Below, one piece after another: positions 16,264 to 25,372 of a DNA stretch of 64,000 nt. The position numbers and the translations under genes are program-made. Source of the stretch: Halalkaliarchaeum sp. AArc-CO (GTDB lineage: Archaea; Halobacteriota; Halobacteria; Halobacteriales; Haloferacaceae); assembly GCF_024972735.1 (NCBI RefSeq), contig NZ_CP087723.1, positions 2,790,001-2,854,000 of the forward strand, given 5' to 3'. Position 1 is the first letter of the stretch. Each line of letters begins with the position of its first letter. The notes beneath the pieces were generated by a model. It saw nothing but the letters and a program-made list of their open reading frames with translations. It did not search any database and was not told the origin of the DNA.

Positions 16264-16333
16264 TCATTTGTGACACCTTCAATTCGCTTGTCCGCTCTCG
16301 GGAGGTGGGAGTCGCCGGAAGGTTTACAAATGA
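16264..16333. promoter_or_regulatory. divergent control region with inverted ACAAATGA copies
   Basis: ACAAATGA occurs on the minus strand at 16264-16271 and on the plus strand at 16326-16333, facing each gene. The plus copy with TTTAC (16323-16330) lies about 32-39 nt before the GTG at 16362 and may be its TATA element. The minus copy is only 14 nt before the cobA ATG, so it is more likely an operator half than a TATA box. Confidence 0.3.
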
Positions 16334-16361
16334 ATTTGATTTAGCGAAACTCGAGATTACC

Positions 16362-16991
16362 GTGTCGCCGACATCGTCGACCGACGCCGGTGTAAAACGA
16401 GGCGTGTTGAAGCGTGCCTTCGCCGACCTCGAACAGTCCTTCGCCTCGGTTCCGTGGCTGTTCGAGCTGCTCGTCGAGTTCTATCGTCCAGTCGTCCGCC
16501 GGGAGGTGGCGATGGCGAACGTGGACACCTCCGATCGTGTTCTCGCTGTCGGGTGTGGGGCGCTCCCGTACACGGCTGCGCTGATCGCGGAGTGTTCTCG
16601 CGCGACCGTGTTCGCGCTCGACTGCGATCGGGACGCCCTCGCCGGTGCCCGTCGAACGCTGACCCGCGCTGACGGCGATGGCCGGGTCGAACTCGTTGCC
16701 GGCGACGGGACCCAGGTTTCCCTGTCGTCGCTGGACGTCGATTCGCTCGACGTCGCGTTCGTGGCGGTCCAGGCCGGCCCCAAGACCGAGATCGTCGAGC
16801 ATCTCCGATCGATGGAGGAGGGCCCCGACCGGATCGTCGTTCGTCGCCCTCGCCCCTCGTTTGTCTCGGCGTACGGATCGCTTCCGGCGGGGTACGAACC
16901 GATCGATTCGGTCGCCCAGCCCGCGTTCGCGTTCGGTCGGTCGGCGCTGTTCGGCGGGCGAAAACAGGGTGGCGTCCACACTCGCGCATGA
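16362..16991 (+). CDS. SAM-dependent methyltransferase-like protein
   Basis: A 209-residue protein with a class I Rossmann core: DRVLAVGCGALPYTAALIAE (motif I), FALDCDRDALAGARRTL and VELVAGDGTQVSL. It is followed by a short C-terminal half rich in RPRPSFV. The start is taken as GTG 16362, as the frame before it is not protein-like. The target is unknown. It is divergent from the cobalamin operon and overlaps the next gene by 4 nt (ATGA), so it is cotranscribed with a flippase-like membrane protein. The layout resembles nicotianamine-synthase-like methyltransferases, but that is not certain. Confidence 0.7.
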   Translation: MSPTSSTDAGVKRGVLKRAFADLEQSFASVPWLFELLVEFYRPVVRREVAMANVDTSDRVLAVGCGALPYTAALIAECSRATVFALDCDRDALAGARRTLTRADGDGRVELVAGDGTQVSLSSLDVDSLDVAFVAVQAGPKTEIVEHLRSMEEGPDRIVVRRPRPSFVSAYGSLPAGYEPIDSVAQPAFAFGRSALFGGRKQGGVHTRA

Positions 16992-18055
16992 ACCGCAAGC
17001 ACCTGCTGTGGCTCGTCGGGATCGCGCTGCTGGTCGGGCTGACAGTCGCCGCCGGCTGGCGAGAGCTGTCGACCGCGTTGCGCCGGGGGAATCCGCTGGT
17101 CCTTTTGGCCCTCTGTGGCGTGCAGGTGATCACCCTCGGGATCGTCGCCTACCAGTGGCAGTATCTCCTCGGCCGGGCCGGGGCCGCGATCCCGTTCCGG
17201 CTGGCCGCCGTGGTGACGCTTGCGGGCACGTTCGTCGAGAGCGCCACCCCGTCCTCGAAACTGGGGGGGATGGCTGCAACGGTGTACCTGTTCGAGCGGA
17301 CGACCGACGCCGCGTACGACACCCTCTCGTCAGTGCTTCTCGCTCAGAAGTACGTCTCGCTTCCGCCGCTTGCGATTCTCGTCGTCGGCACCGTCGCCGT
17401 CGCCGTCACCCGGACGGACGTGGCGGTTTCCTCCGGCGCCTACGCCGCAGTCGGAGGGTTCGTCGCCGTCGTGGTCGTGCTCTCGCTACTGTTTGCGCTG
17501 TTCCGGCGGTGGGGCGCAACCGGCGACGGTGGGACAGTCACCGGGGAAAACGAGCCCGAGCCGATCGCCGCGGACGGCGCCGGCCAGGAGACAGACCCGC
17601 TCACCCGCGGGATCTCGACGCTTCGGTCCGTTCTGCGGGAGGCGGGAACGCTGCTTGACCGTCGCAGCCGGTACTGGCTGTACACGCTCGCGTTTCTCCT
17701 GTGGGTGGTGTACCCGCTCAAGATCTACGTCGTCGCGGTGACGCTCGGTGTCGACGCCGGCGTGACCGTCGCCTTCGTCGGGACGTATCTCGCGTATCTG
17801 GTGAGCCTCGCGCCAATCTCTCCGGGCGGGACGGGCACGTTCGAGGGGACACTTGCGCTTGTGTACGTCGCCGCCGGCGTCCCGTTCGTCGACGGACTCT
17901 CGATCGCACTTTTGGGTCGGGTTGTCACGTTCTGGTTCCCGCTTGTCCTTTCGGCGGTCACGACGGGGCTGCTTCTCACCGTCGACGACGCGGTGCCGTC
18001 GCTGCAGGGCGTCGCCGAGACGACCGGGGAACTGCTCGGCCGGAGAAGCGGCTGA
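16988..18055 (+). CDS. UPF0104 / flippase-like integral membrane protein
   Basis: A 355-residue protein with about eight transmembrane helices. It ends in the family block SLAPISPGGTGTFEGTLALV, the archaeal form of the PGG-x-G-x-x-E signature of the LPG-synthase transmembrane (UPF0104/AglD-like) family. The SATPSSKLGGMAA segment near 77-88 is also typical. Members flip or modify lipid-linked substrates, but the substrate here is unknown. The central loop (about 180-215) is acidic. It overlaps the methyltransferase upstream by 4 nt. Confidence 0.82.
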   Translation: MNRKHLLWLVGIALLVGLTVAAGWRELSTALRRGNPLVLLALCGVQVITLGIVAYQWQYLLGRAGAAIPFRLAAVVTLAGTFVESATPSSKLGGMAATVYLFERTTDAAYDTLSSVLLAQKYVSLPPLAILVVGTVAVAVTRTDVAVSSGAYAAVGGFVAVVVVLSLLFALFRRWGATGDGGTVTGENEPEPIAADGAGQETDPLTRGISTLRSVLREAGTLLDRRSRYWLYTLAFLLWVVYPLKIYVVAVTLGVDAGVTVAFVGTYLAYLVSLAPISPGGTGTFEGTLALVYVAAGVPFVDGLSIALLGRVVTFWFPLVLSAVTTGLLLTVDDAVPSLQGVAETTGELLGRRSG

Positions 18056-18079
18056 CCTACTTTAAAGCCCGTTTTGATC

Positions 18080-18706
18080 TCACTCGTCCGGATATTTCGG
18101 TTCCCGCCGTTTTGCTCGCCGCAGCGCACGTTCGATCACGTCTCTGACGGAGTCGCCGTCCGAACTCGCCTCGTAGGGGTCGCCGTGGCCGGCGTACATC
18201 GCGGTCACGCTCTCCGGAAGCCGATCGAGCAGCGTCTCCAGGCTCTCGATCAGCCGGTCCCGCGACTGGCCGGCCATGTCCGTCCGACCGAAGGAGCCGT
18301 CGTCGAACGCACCGTCGTTGTAGACGACGACGTCGCCGCTGAACAGGGTCGTCTCGCCGACGAAACAGACGTGATCGTCGGCGTGTCCCGGGGTAAAAAC
18401 GACCTCGGCAGTCTCGGTGCCGAGCTGGATCTCGTCGCCGTCCTCGATCGCGTGGGTCCGCCGGGGGTGGTCGGCGAAGGCGTAACAGTCGGGATCGAAC
18501 CGGTCGAGCACCGCCTCGAGTTCGGCCACGTGATCGCCGTGCTGGTGGGTGAGCACCACCCGGTCGAGCCCGTCGACGTGCTCGGCGACGATGTCCTCGA
18601 CCCCGGGGACGGCCCCGACGTCCACGAGCGTCGTCGTCCCCTCCGTCAGGAGGTAGGCGTTGCAGGTGAACCGCTCGGCGCCGTCGGTGACGGTGATCGG
18701 ATCCAT
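18080..18706 (-). CDS. metallo-beta-lactamase-fold hydrolase (glyoxalase II-like)
   Basis: About 208 residues starting MDPITVTDGAERFTCNAYLL, with the metal-binding motif THQHGDH near 57-63, TPGHADDHV, FSGDVV and a terminal AGHGDPYE. These are the ligands of a two-metal MBL hydrolase close to glyoxalase II. The frame is open to 18727, but ATG 18706 matches the family start. The substrate is unknown. It converges with the flippase-like gene, with 24 bp between them. Confidence 0.85.
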   Translation of the reverse strand: MDPITVTDGAERFTCNAYLLTEGTTTLVDVGAVPGVEDIVAEHVDGLDRVVLTHQHGDHVAELEAVLDRFDPDCYAFADHPRRTHAIEDGDEIQLGTETAEVVFTPGHADDHVCFVGETTLFSGDVVVYNDGAFDDGSFGRTDMAGQSRDRLIESLETLLDRLPESVTAMYAGHGDPYEASSDGDSVRDVIERALRRAKRREPKYPDE

Positions 18707-18841
18707 ACAGGCTGCTCGAACGCCCACGAGGAAAAGCCAGCGGCCGAGATCGCAGGGTTGAGATCGTGGAGAAGGATGACGGAAAAGATGTCAAAAAACG
18801 GTCGGGAGATTTTTCCGTACGGGACGGTTACGATTACCTGT

Positions 18842-19018
18842 ATGGGCTTCGGGAGCTACGACGAATCCGAACAGGAGAACCAGAACCTCGACGCCGACTT
18901 CGACGATTCTGGCGGCGTTCAAACCGCGGAGAACAACCACGAGGGAAGCGTCGAGTTCGAGTTCGAAGCGTCCAACGACGAACTCCTCGACCGGCTCAAG
19001 GAGATCAAAGGCGAGTGA
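18842..19018 (+). CDS. small acidic haloarchaeal protein (DUF5786-like)
   Basis: A 58-residue protein beginning MGFGSYDESEQENQ and ending with an amphipathic helix NDELLDRLKEIKGE. I recognise the pattern as a conserved haloarchaeal small protein, probably DUF5786. Its function is not known. It is highly acidic with no cysteine. The next gene begins 23 nt downstream and may share its transcript. Confidence 0.75.
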   Translation: MGFGSYDESEQENQNLDADFDDSGGVQTAENNHEGSVEFEFEASNDELLDRLKEIKGE

Positions 19019-19041
19019 GTGCCGGGGAGTAGACCCTGGGG

Positions 19042-19662
19042 ATGAAACCCGGCGCCAGGCTGCTGGGTATCGCCGCCTCCGACGCCGCAGCGCGGAGCTA
19101 CCTCGCCGGGGCACTCGTCCGCGTCGATCGGGTCGTCGACGGGTTCGGGGTCGCAAGCTGCACCGTCGGCGGGCTGGACGCCACGGAGTCTGTTCTTTCG
19201 CTCTTCGATCGGCTCGACCGCGAGGACTGCCGACTGCTTCTGCTGTCGGGAGTCGCCCCCGCGTGGTTTAACCTGTACGACCTCGATCTGATCCACGACG
19301 CCGTCGACCGACCGGTGCTTTCGGTCTCCTTCGAACCGAGCCCCGGCCTCGAGGCGGCGCTTCGCGAACACTTTTCGGGGGACGAACTCGACGACCGACT
19401 CCGGATATACCGAACCCTCCCCCCGCGGCGGCCCGTCGACGTCGGGGATACCCGCCTCCACGTTCGCGCAGTCGGCTGCAGCAACATGCGGGCCGGTGAG
19501 GTCGTTCGTGCGGCGACCCACGACGGCCGCGTCCCCGAGCCGATCCGGGTGGCACAGCTCGCGGCCGGAGCGGTTCGGGCGGCTGCCGAAGCCGACGGGG
19601 ACGCCGACCGGGACGGGGACGCCGACCGGGACGGGGACGCGACCGGCGTCGATTTCGAGTAA
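19042..19662 (+). CDS. DUF99 family protein
   Basis: A 206-residue protein of the archaeal DUF99 family, whose fold is related to endonuclease V. LGIAASDAA, LLLLSGVAPAWFNLYDLDLI and RPVLSVSFEPSPGLE are characteristic. Enzymatic activity is not established for the family. The C-terminus ends in a tandem acidic repeat (ADRDGDADRDGDA, about 185-200), encoded by a near-perfect DNA repeat at 19605-19640. This looks like recent replication slippage. Confidence 0.85.
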   Translation: MKPGARLLGIAASDAAARSYLAGALVRVDRVVDGFGVASCTVGGLDATESVLSLFDRLDREDCRLLLLSGVAPAWFNLYDLDLIHDAVDRPVLSVSFEPSPGLEAALREHFSGDELDDRLRIYRTLPPRRPVDVGDTRLHVRAVGCSNMRAGEVVRAATHDGRVPEPIRVAQLAAGAVRAAAEADGDADRDGDADRDGDATGVDFE

Positions 19663-19674
19663 CGCAGTCCGTCG

Positions 19675-20970
19675 CTACGAGGTCGCGGCCTCGATTGCGC
19701 GTTCGAGGTCCTCGATGATGTCCTGTGGGTCCTCGATGCCGACCGACAGTCTGACCATGTCGTCGGTGACGCCAGCCGCCTCGAGTTCTTCCTCGGAGAG
19801 CTGCTGGTGGGTGGTGCTCGCCGGATGGATCACGAGCGTTTTCGCGTCGCCGACGTTCGCGAGCAGCGACGCCAGCTCGGTCGATTCGACGGTGGTTCTG
19901 GCGGCCTCGTACCCCTCCTCCAGGCCGAACGTGATCATGCTGCCGTAGCCGTCGAGATACTCCGTGGCCTCCTCGTGGGTCTGGTGGGTCTCCAGGCCGG
20001 GGTAGTTCACCCACGACACCTCGGGATGCTCGGAGAGGTATTCAGCGACGGCCTGGGCGTTTTCGACGTGGCGCTGGATCCGGAGCGGCAGGGTCTCGAG
20101 CTTCTGGAGGGTCACCCACGCGTCGAACGGCGACTGGGCGCTGCCGATGTCGCGCAGGCCACGGGCGATCGCGGCGTAGGTGAACGCGGCGTCGCCGAAC
20201 CGCTCGGCGAAGTTGACACCGTGGTACGCCGGGTTCGACTGGGCGATCTCGGGATAGTCGTCGGCGTACTCTTCCCACGGGAACGACCCGCCGTCGACGA
20301 GCACCCCGCCGATCGTCGACCCGGCGCCGTGGAGCCACTTCGTCGTCGACTCCCAGACCAGGTCGGCGCCGTGCTCGAGGGGTCGACACTGCACCGGCGT
20401 CGCGAAGGTGTTGTCGACGAAGAAGGGGATCCCGTTGTCGTGGGCGATGTCGGCGAGTCGCTCGAAATCCGGCGTGTCCAGCGCCGGGTTGCCGATCGTC
20501 TCGCAGTGGAGGTAGGCGGTGTCCTCGTCGATCGCCTCCTCGTAGGCCTCGTAATCGAGGGTGTCGACGAACCGCGTCTCGATCCCCCGGCGTTCGACCG
20601 AGTGGGTGAGGTAGGTGTACGTTCCGCCGTACAGCGACGAGGCGGTGACGATGTTGTCACCCGACTCCGCGAGCAGGAACGTCGCCAGGTCCAGCGCGGC
20701 CATGCCGGAGGCCGTTGGCACCGCGCCGACGCCGCCCTCCAGCGAGGCGAGCTTCTCGCCCAACCGGGCGACGGTTGGATTCAACAGGCGACTGTAGATG
20801 AAGCCCTCCTCCTCGAGCGCGAACAGCCGGGCCGCGTGGTCGGCGTCGTCGAAGACGTACGACGTCGTCTGGTGGATCGGCGGCGCCCGTGCGTTGGTCG
20901 CCGGGTCGGGTGCTTCGCCGTCGTGAACGCTTCTGGTGTCGAACCGGTAGCCGTCCGAATCTTCTGGCAT
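19675..20970 (-). CDS. metY: O-acetylhomoserine aminocarboxypropyltransferase (sulfhydrylase)
   Basis: A 431-residue PLP enzyme of the Cys/Met metabolism family. The Schiff-base lysine is in ESTTKWLHGAGSTIGGV near residue 210. GLEEGYEAA and NVGDAKTLVIHPASTTH mark the MetY subgroup, which makes homocysteine directly from O-acetylhomoserine and sulfide. A TATA-like GGTTTAGG lies about 28 nt before the ATG, suggesting a leaderless transcript. No metX is adjacent. Confidence 0.92.
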   Translation of the reverse strand: MPEDSDGYRFDTRSVHDGEAPDPATNARAPPIHQTTSYVFDDADHAARLFALEEEGFIYSRLLNPTVARLGEKLASLEGGVGAVPTASGMAALDLATFLLAESGDNIVTASSLYGGTYTYLTHSVERRGIETRFVDTLDYEAYEEAIDEDTAYLHCETIGNPALDTPDFERLADIAHDNGIPFFVDNTFATPVQCRPLEHGADLVWESTTKWLHGAGSTIGGVLVDGGSFPWEEYADDYPEIAQSNPAYHGVNFAERFGDAAFTYAAIARGLRDIGSAQSPFDAWVTLQKLETLPLRIQRHVENAQAVAEYLSEHPEVSWVNYPGLETHQTHEEATEYLDGYGSMITFGLEEGYEAARTTVESTELASLLANVGDAKTLVIHPASTTHQQLSEEELEAAGVTDDMVRLSVGIEDPQDIIEDLERAIEAATS

Positions 20971-21182
20971 GAACGCCCCTACGTCGGGCTCCCTCCTAAA
21001 CCATCGAGGCCGGGTCAGGACCTGCCGGTGTCTCCAACGCCGGCAAAAACAGTCGTCTTTCCTGTCGCCAATGTCTAACTCCTGTCACCTTTCCAAAACG
21101 GGATGGGTTAGCCCCTACTTAAAAGGGCCTGCACAGTAAGTGTGCGGCGGGCGCACCCAACCGACCGGGAACCCCAGCGCTC

Positions 21183-21947
21183 CTAGCGGATGATCCCGCG
21201 TGGATCGATCTCGTCCCGCAACAGCCGGAGTTCCTCGTCGGTCGGCTCGGGGCTCCGGCCGTAGTCGTCGGGCACGTTGATCTCGAAGCCGCTGTTTTCG
21301 TGGATCTCCTCGAGATCGACGCCCGGATGCAGTGCGTCCAGCGTCATCTCCCGGGTTTCCTCGTCGAACCGGTAGACGCCCAGCTGGGTGATCACCCGAC
21401 TCGGACCGGTGTCGCTGGGGAGGCCGGCCTCCTCGCGGGCGCCCGGGCCGTCGAGGTAACCGGGTGTCGTCCGGAAGTCCAGCTCCTCGACGAACGATTC
21501 CTCGCGTTGCCGCATCGCGATGATCGTTTCGTTGGCCCACGAGCCGATGTCGTTGGCACCGCCGCTGCCGGGAAACCGGACCGTCGGCGACTCCCAGTCG
21601 CCGATGACAGTGGAGTTGAGGTTGCCGTAGCGGTCGATCTGTGCACCGCCCAGGAAGCCGTAGTCGATCAGCCCCGCCTGGCCGTACGACATCACCTCGT
21701 GCATGCCCGCCGCCGTCAGCGCCCGGTGGAAGGTGCGCTCGTCGCCCACCGAGACGGGGAGTGCGGGGGCGTCGGCACCGATCCCACCCGCCTCGTAGAC
21801 GAGGGTGACGTCCGGAGCGTGGGTGCGCTGGGCCAACATCGCCGAAAGCATCGGCATCCCCGTCCCGACCATCACGGTGCGTTCGTCCTCGAGTATCTTC
21901 GATGCGACCGTCGTCAGCAGTTCGGTGTCGGTGTACTCTCCGGTCAT
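21183..21947 (-). CDS. CoA-transferase, subunit B (GctB/class I type)
   Basis: A 254-residue beta subunit of a class I CoA transferase. The catalytic glutamate is likely Glu52 in LVYEAGGIGAD, which forms the glutamyl-CoA thioester. QIDRYGNLNSTVIG and FPGSGGANDI are family blocks. The frame is open to 21974, but ATG 21947, four nt after the stop of subunit A, fits the operon and the family start. The acyl substrate is unknown. The pair most resembles the glutaconate/3-oxoadipate CoA-transferase group. Confidence 0.88.
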   Translation of the reverse strand: MTGEYTDTELLTTVASKILEDERTVMVGTGMPMLSAMLAQRTHAPDVTLVYEAGGIGADAPALPVSVGDERTFHRALTAAGMHEVMSYGQAGLIDYGFLGGAQIDRYGNLNSTVIGDWESPTVRFPGSGGANDIGSWANETIIAMRQREESFVEELDFRTTPGYLDGPGAREEAGLPSDTGPSRVITQLGVYRFDEETREMTLDALHPGVDLEEIHENSGFEINVPDDYGRSPEPTDEELRLLRDEIDPRGIIR

Positions 21948-21951
21948 ACGT

Positions 21952-22959
21952 TCACGCCCACGGGTAGTCGGCAACTCGGTCGTACTGTTCGATCGCTTCC
22001 AGGTCGGCGAGTTTCTCCTCCCCGCCGATCGTTTCGAGATACTCCTCGAAGTCGTCGGTGCCGGTGACGTACCGCTCGACGTACTCCCGAGCGCCGGCTT
22101 CGGTCTCCGACAGCTCGATCCACTCGGCGAGGTGCGCCTCGTCGAAGTAGTACTGGCGGGGCATCTCCCCGGGATGGCTCCCGTAGGGCGCCTCGACGAC
22201 GGCGTCGACCTGGAAGAACGGGATATCGGTCGCGTCGGGGTCCCCCCGAATTTCTTCGGTGTCGACGATTTCCTCTGCGGTGACGATTAGCCGCTTTGCC
22301 GCCCCCGCGAGCTGGGGGTCCTCGACGGCGATCCCGTCGATGACGGCATTGCCGTACCTGTCGGCCTTCGAGACGTGGATCGCCGCGACGTCGGGATAGC
22401 AAGCCGGAAGCAGCGTCACCGGATCGCCGGTCCAGGGGTCCTCGACGACCTTCGCGGAGCTCTTCTCGAAGGTGTCTGTCCCCGACATGATCCGGGCCGG
22501 GACGAACGGGATCCCCATACTGGCTGCGAGGAAGCGCCACTGGAGCGCGCCGTTGCTCGCCTCGGCGAGGACCTTGACTTCCCCACCTTCGATCTTCCGC
22601 CGGGAGGCGGGGGCGAGCCCCCGCGTCTCGTGGCCGAACGAGTAGGCGACCTCGACGCCTGCGACCTGTCCCGCGCCGATCAGCAGGTCGAGATCGAAGA
22701 CGGCGGTCTTGCCCGAGACGACGAGGTCGGCTACGTCCTGGCGGATGATCTCGTGGAGGATCGGCGTCGAGATCCTCACGTGGCCAAAGCCCCCACCGGC
22801 GATCAGGTCGCCGTCCTCGATGTACGCTTCGACCGCCTCTGCGGCGGTCATCCGCTTGTCCTCGAACGCCCGGGACTTCTCTTCGGCCATCCACTCCCTG
22901 GCGTCGTCGGGGTGTTCCCACCCCACCAGTTCGCCGTTGCCCTCCTCGATGACGTTCAT
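21952..22959 (-). CDS. CoA-transferase, subunit A (GctA/class I type)
   Basis: The 335-residue alpha subunit has the CoA-binding pattern YIEDGDLIAGGGFGHVRIS near 47-64 and HVSKADRYGNAVIDG, with SFGHETRGLAPASRR. It lies 4 nt before subunit B and forms the heterodimeric enzyme with it. About 36 residues precede the conserved domain. Degradation of a branched or aromatic carboxylic acid is likely, but no pathway genes accompany the pair to fix the substrate. Confidence 0.88.
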   Translation of the reverse strand: MNVIEEGNGELVGWEHPDDAREWMAEEKSRAFEDKRMTAAEAVEAYIEDGDLIAGGGFGHVRISTPILHEIIRQDVADLVVSGKTAVFDLDLLIGAGQVAGVEVAYSFGHETRGLAPASRRKIEGGEVKVLAEASNGALQWRFLAASMGIPFVPARIMSGTDTFEKSSAKVVEDPWTGDPVTLLPACYPDVAAIHVSKADRYGNAVIDGIAVEDPQLAGAAKRLIVTAEEIVDTEEIRGDPDATDIPFFQVDAVVEAPYGSHPGEMPRQYYFDEAHLAEWIELSETEAGAREYVERYVTGTDDFEEYLETIGGEEKLADLEAIEQYDRVADYPWA

Positions 22960-23070
22960 CGTTTGGTCACGTCCGGAGCTACGGCCATGCTCCCCTTGAC
23001 TGCACCGACTGTTCGCGGTCGGCGGATGACGGACGGAGGTTTAAGGCCGCCCGAACCGACCGTGGAGCCG

Positions 23071-23247
23071 ATGGCGTCAAAGGGAGATCCTCGGGTCCAC
23101 TTCGTGATGAACGTGATCCTGTCGGCGGCGTTCGTCTACGTCGCGCTGGTGGGGCTGGATTTCGTCGGTGCCGCAGAGTTCACGCTACAGACGTATCTGA
23201 TCGCGACGGCGGTGCTCGTCGCCCTCACGCACGTGCTGGTCAGGTGA
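23071..23247 (+). CDS. small two-helix membrane protein
   Basis: A 58-residue protein with two predicted transmembrane helices (about 12-29 and 37-57) and a short basic N-terminus MASKGDPR. ATG 23071 is supported by a GGTTTAAGG box about 27 nt upstream. It belongs to no family I can name. It is divergent from the CoA transferase genes. Confidence 0.7.
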   Translation: MASKGDPRVHFVMNVILSAAFVYVALVGLDFVGAAEFTLQTYLIATAVLVALTHVLVR

Positions 23248-23280
23248 CCGCGGTCCGCTGAGAGGATTGTCTCTCTCGCC

Positions 23281-23493
23281 TCAACAGGCGCAACTCGCAG
23301 TCCCGGGCGATCGCTCGAACGACATCTCTGCCCCACAGGAAGGACACTCGGGAGCGGCGTCCTCCGGGACGTCGCCCCCGGGGATTCGTTCGTCACAGTC
23401 GTGACACCAGTAGGCACCGACGGACTCGGATGCCGAGGGACGGTGCCGTGCCGGTTCCGAGAACAGGTTCCGCACCGAGTCGAGCAGTCCCAT
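23281..23493 (-). CDS. small zinc-ribbon protein
   Basis: A 70-residue protein with one zinc ribbon, YWCHDCDERIPG then APECPSCGAEMSF (two CxxC knuckles, about 29-32 and 50-53), and a C-terminal Cys-Ala-Cys. It probably contacts nucleic acid or protein. The N-terminal MGLLDSVRNLFSEP may be an amphipathic helix. It converges with the small membrane protein gene. Confidence 0.78.
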   Translation of the reverse strand: MGLLDSVRNLFSEPARHRPSASESVGAYWCHDCDERIPGGDVPEDAAPECPSCGAEMSFERSPGTASCAC

Positions 23494-23653
23494 ATTCGAG
23501 AGACAACTGCCAAACAGTTAGTTTTCTCCCGGATGTGTGAGCTATTTGCACACCTGGGCGTCGTCCGTCCGTACTGCTCTCGTTCTGGTGACGGCGCGAC
23601 TTTGTATGGTAGCATACGACACGCTTTTTAGGGTAACTCCCTACGTTCGGTCG

Positions 23654-23974
23654 ATGCAGCTCCGGAACCGCGAGGGGACGCCGATCGATCCCGTGCCGTT
23701 CCTGGTCGCGGCGCTGCTGGCCGCCACGATCGCGATCGCCTGGGGCCCGGTGTATCTGCTGGAGTTCGGAGTCGATCTCGCGGTCGCCGTCGCGGTCTCG
23801 GTTGCTGTCGCCGCAGTTTCTGTCGCCGTCGCGTACTATCGGCTGGTGTGGACGGCGAATCCGACCATTCGCGAGGAAGTTCCCGCGGACGTTCGGTTCC
23901 GGAAGTTCCTGTACGCCATCCTCGTGGCCGTGATCGTCCTGTTCGTGCTCCAGGGGATCCAGGTGTCTCGGTAA
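23654..23974 (+). CDS. small haloarchaeal membrane protein
   Basis: A 106-residue protein with three likely transmembrane helices (about 14-32, 37-56 and 86-103) and a conserved-looking loop WTANPTIREEVPADVRFRKF. ATG 23654 is preferred over upstream codons, as TTTTTAGGG lies about 25 nt before it. The function is unknown. Confidence 0.68.
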   Translation: MQLRNREGTPIDPVPFLVAALLAATIAIAWGPVYLLEFGVDLAVAVAVSVAVAAVSVAVAYYRLVWTANPTIREEVPADVRFRKFLYAILVAVIVLFVLQGIQVSR

Positions 23975-24005
23975 TCACCCCCGTTTTCGGCGGCTCCGCC
24001 GCCGC

Positions 24006-25262
24006 TCACCGACGGTCGATCTCGACGGATTCGCCCGTCTCTACCGGGTATCTCGCCCCGGTTTCCGTCCGTTCTCTCGTCTCCCACTCCCCGGCGTCCC
24101 ATTCGTCGTCGGTCACGAGACAGTCGTCGAGGCGGTCTGGGATCCCCGCGTCGTCGACGTCGCGACCGATGAATACGAGTTCGGTCCGGCGGTCGCCGTG
24201 TTCGTCGTCCCACGGCAGATCCGAGTTGCCGTCGCGGTACAGCTCCTGTTCGATTTCCGGAAGCCCCGCGATCCATGGCCCGACGGCCTCGAACCTGACG
24301 GTTGAACCGGCCTGACTGTACGACACCGCCAGGTCGTCCCTGCCGGCGATCCAGCACAGCCCCTTCGAGCGGACGACCGCTCCCGGGAGGTCGGTTACGA
24401 ACTCCCACAGCCGTTCCGGATGGAACGGTCGGCGACGCCGGTAACTGATCGAGGTGATTCCGTACGTTCGCTCGGGTGATACATGGCCATGGTCGTGGTC
24501 GTGATCGTGATCGTGGTCGTGATCGTGATGTTCGTGCATGTGGCGGTCGATCTCGAACGTCGGCGCCCCGCCAGTCTCGCCGAGGTCATCGGGGTCGAAG
24601 CGACCGGTGGCGAGAATCTCCCCGGGATCGACCCGCCCGTGGACGCTCCCGACGAGTTTCGCTCCGGGGTTGAGCGTCGAGAGCAGTTCCTCGGCCAGTT
24701 CGCGTTCCTCCTCGTCGACGAGATCACACTTGTTCAAAAGCAGAACGTTGGCGGTTTCGATCTGTTCGACGAGGAGATCCGAGAGGGGCCTGTCTTCCGA
24801 TCCAGGCGCTGTTTCCCGTTCGACTGTTTCGGTGTCACCGAACGTCTCGAGGAACTGCGTCGCGTCGACGACGGTCACGAGGGTGTCGAGGTCGTAGACG
24901 GCCGCCGCCCGTGACGCGGTCGTGAACAGTCGGGCGACCGGCTCCGGTTCGCTGATTCCCGACGCCTCGACGACCAGGTAGTCGAACTCGCGTTCGTCGG
25001 CGAGCCGTGCGACCTCCGTCTCCAGGTCGTCCTGGCGCTCACAGCAGATACAGCCGTTCGACAGTTCTGCGACCCCTCCGTCGGCAGCGACGTCGGTTCC
25101 CGTAGAGAGCAGTTCGGCGTCCACGTTGATCTCGCCCATGTCGTTTACCAGCACCGCGATCCGTCGGTCACCGGCGTTCTCGAGCAGGTGATTCAGCGTG
25201 CTCGTCTTGCCGGCTCCCAGACTTCCGCTGAGCAGCGTGACGGGGATCTCATTCGTGGTCAT
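24006..25262 (-). CDS. CobW/COG0523-family metallochaperone GTPase
   Basis: A 418-residue GTPase with Walker A GSLGAGKTS (13-21), the diagnostic metal site GCICC (70-74), EASGISEP and the guanine motif LLNKCDLV. A histidine-rich run of repeated His-Asp (about 245-262) sits before the C-terminal CobW_C domain, as in zinc-handling members. COG0523 proteins insert zinc, cobalt or iron into client enzymes. No Zur gene or cobaltochelatase is adjacent, so the metal is inferred as zinc only from the His-rich loop. The start follows directly from the family N-terminus MTTNEIPVTLLSG. Confidence 0.9.
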   Translation of the reverse strand: MTTNEIPVTLLSGSLGAGKTSTLNHLLENAGDRRIAVLVNDMGEINVDAELLSTGTDVAADGGVAELSNGCICCERQDDLETEVARLADEREFDYLVVEASGISEPEPVARLFTTASRAAAVYDLDTLVTVVDATQFLETFGDTETVERETAPGSEDRPLSDLLVEQIETANVLLLNKCDLVDEEERELAEELLSTLNPGAKLVGSVHGRVDPGEILATGRFDPDDLGETGGAPTFEIDRHMHEHHDHDHDHDHDHDHGHVSPERTYGITSISYRRRRPFHPERLWEFVTDLPGAVVRSKGLCWIAGRDDLAVSYSQAGSTVRFEAVGPWIAGLPEIEQELYRDGNSDLPWDDEHGDRRTELVFIGRDVDDAGIPDRLDDCLVTDDEWDAGEWETRERTETGARYPVETGESVEIDRR

Positions 25263-25372
25263 TGAAGACTCATCGATTGCCGAGCTACTTGACCTCCCGG
25301 GTGCCCCTAGCGACGACTGTTCTCGGTTGATGCCACCTCAACTGTTATGCAAGCGGCCCGAATTGGTCACGT

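Noticed and set aside
20971-21182. Riboswitch or leader control before metY
   Set aside because: The TATA-like box gives a leaderless start, so there is no 5' leader to fold. The inverted repeat near 21108-21123 lies outside the transcript.
24490-24535. Short tandem DNA repeat near the CobW gene
   Set aside because: It simply encodes the His-Asp metal-binding run and is common in this family.
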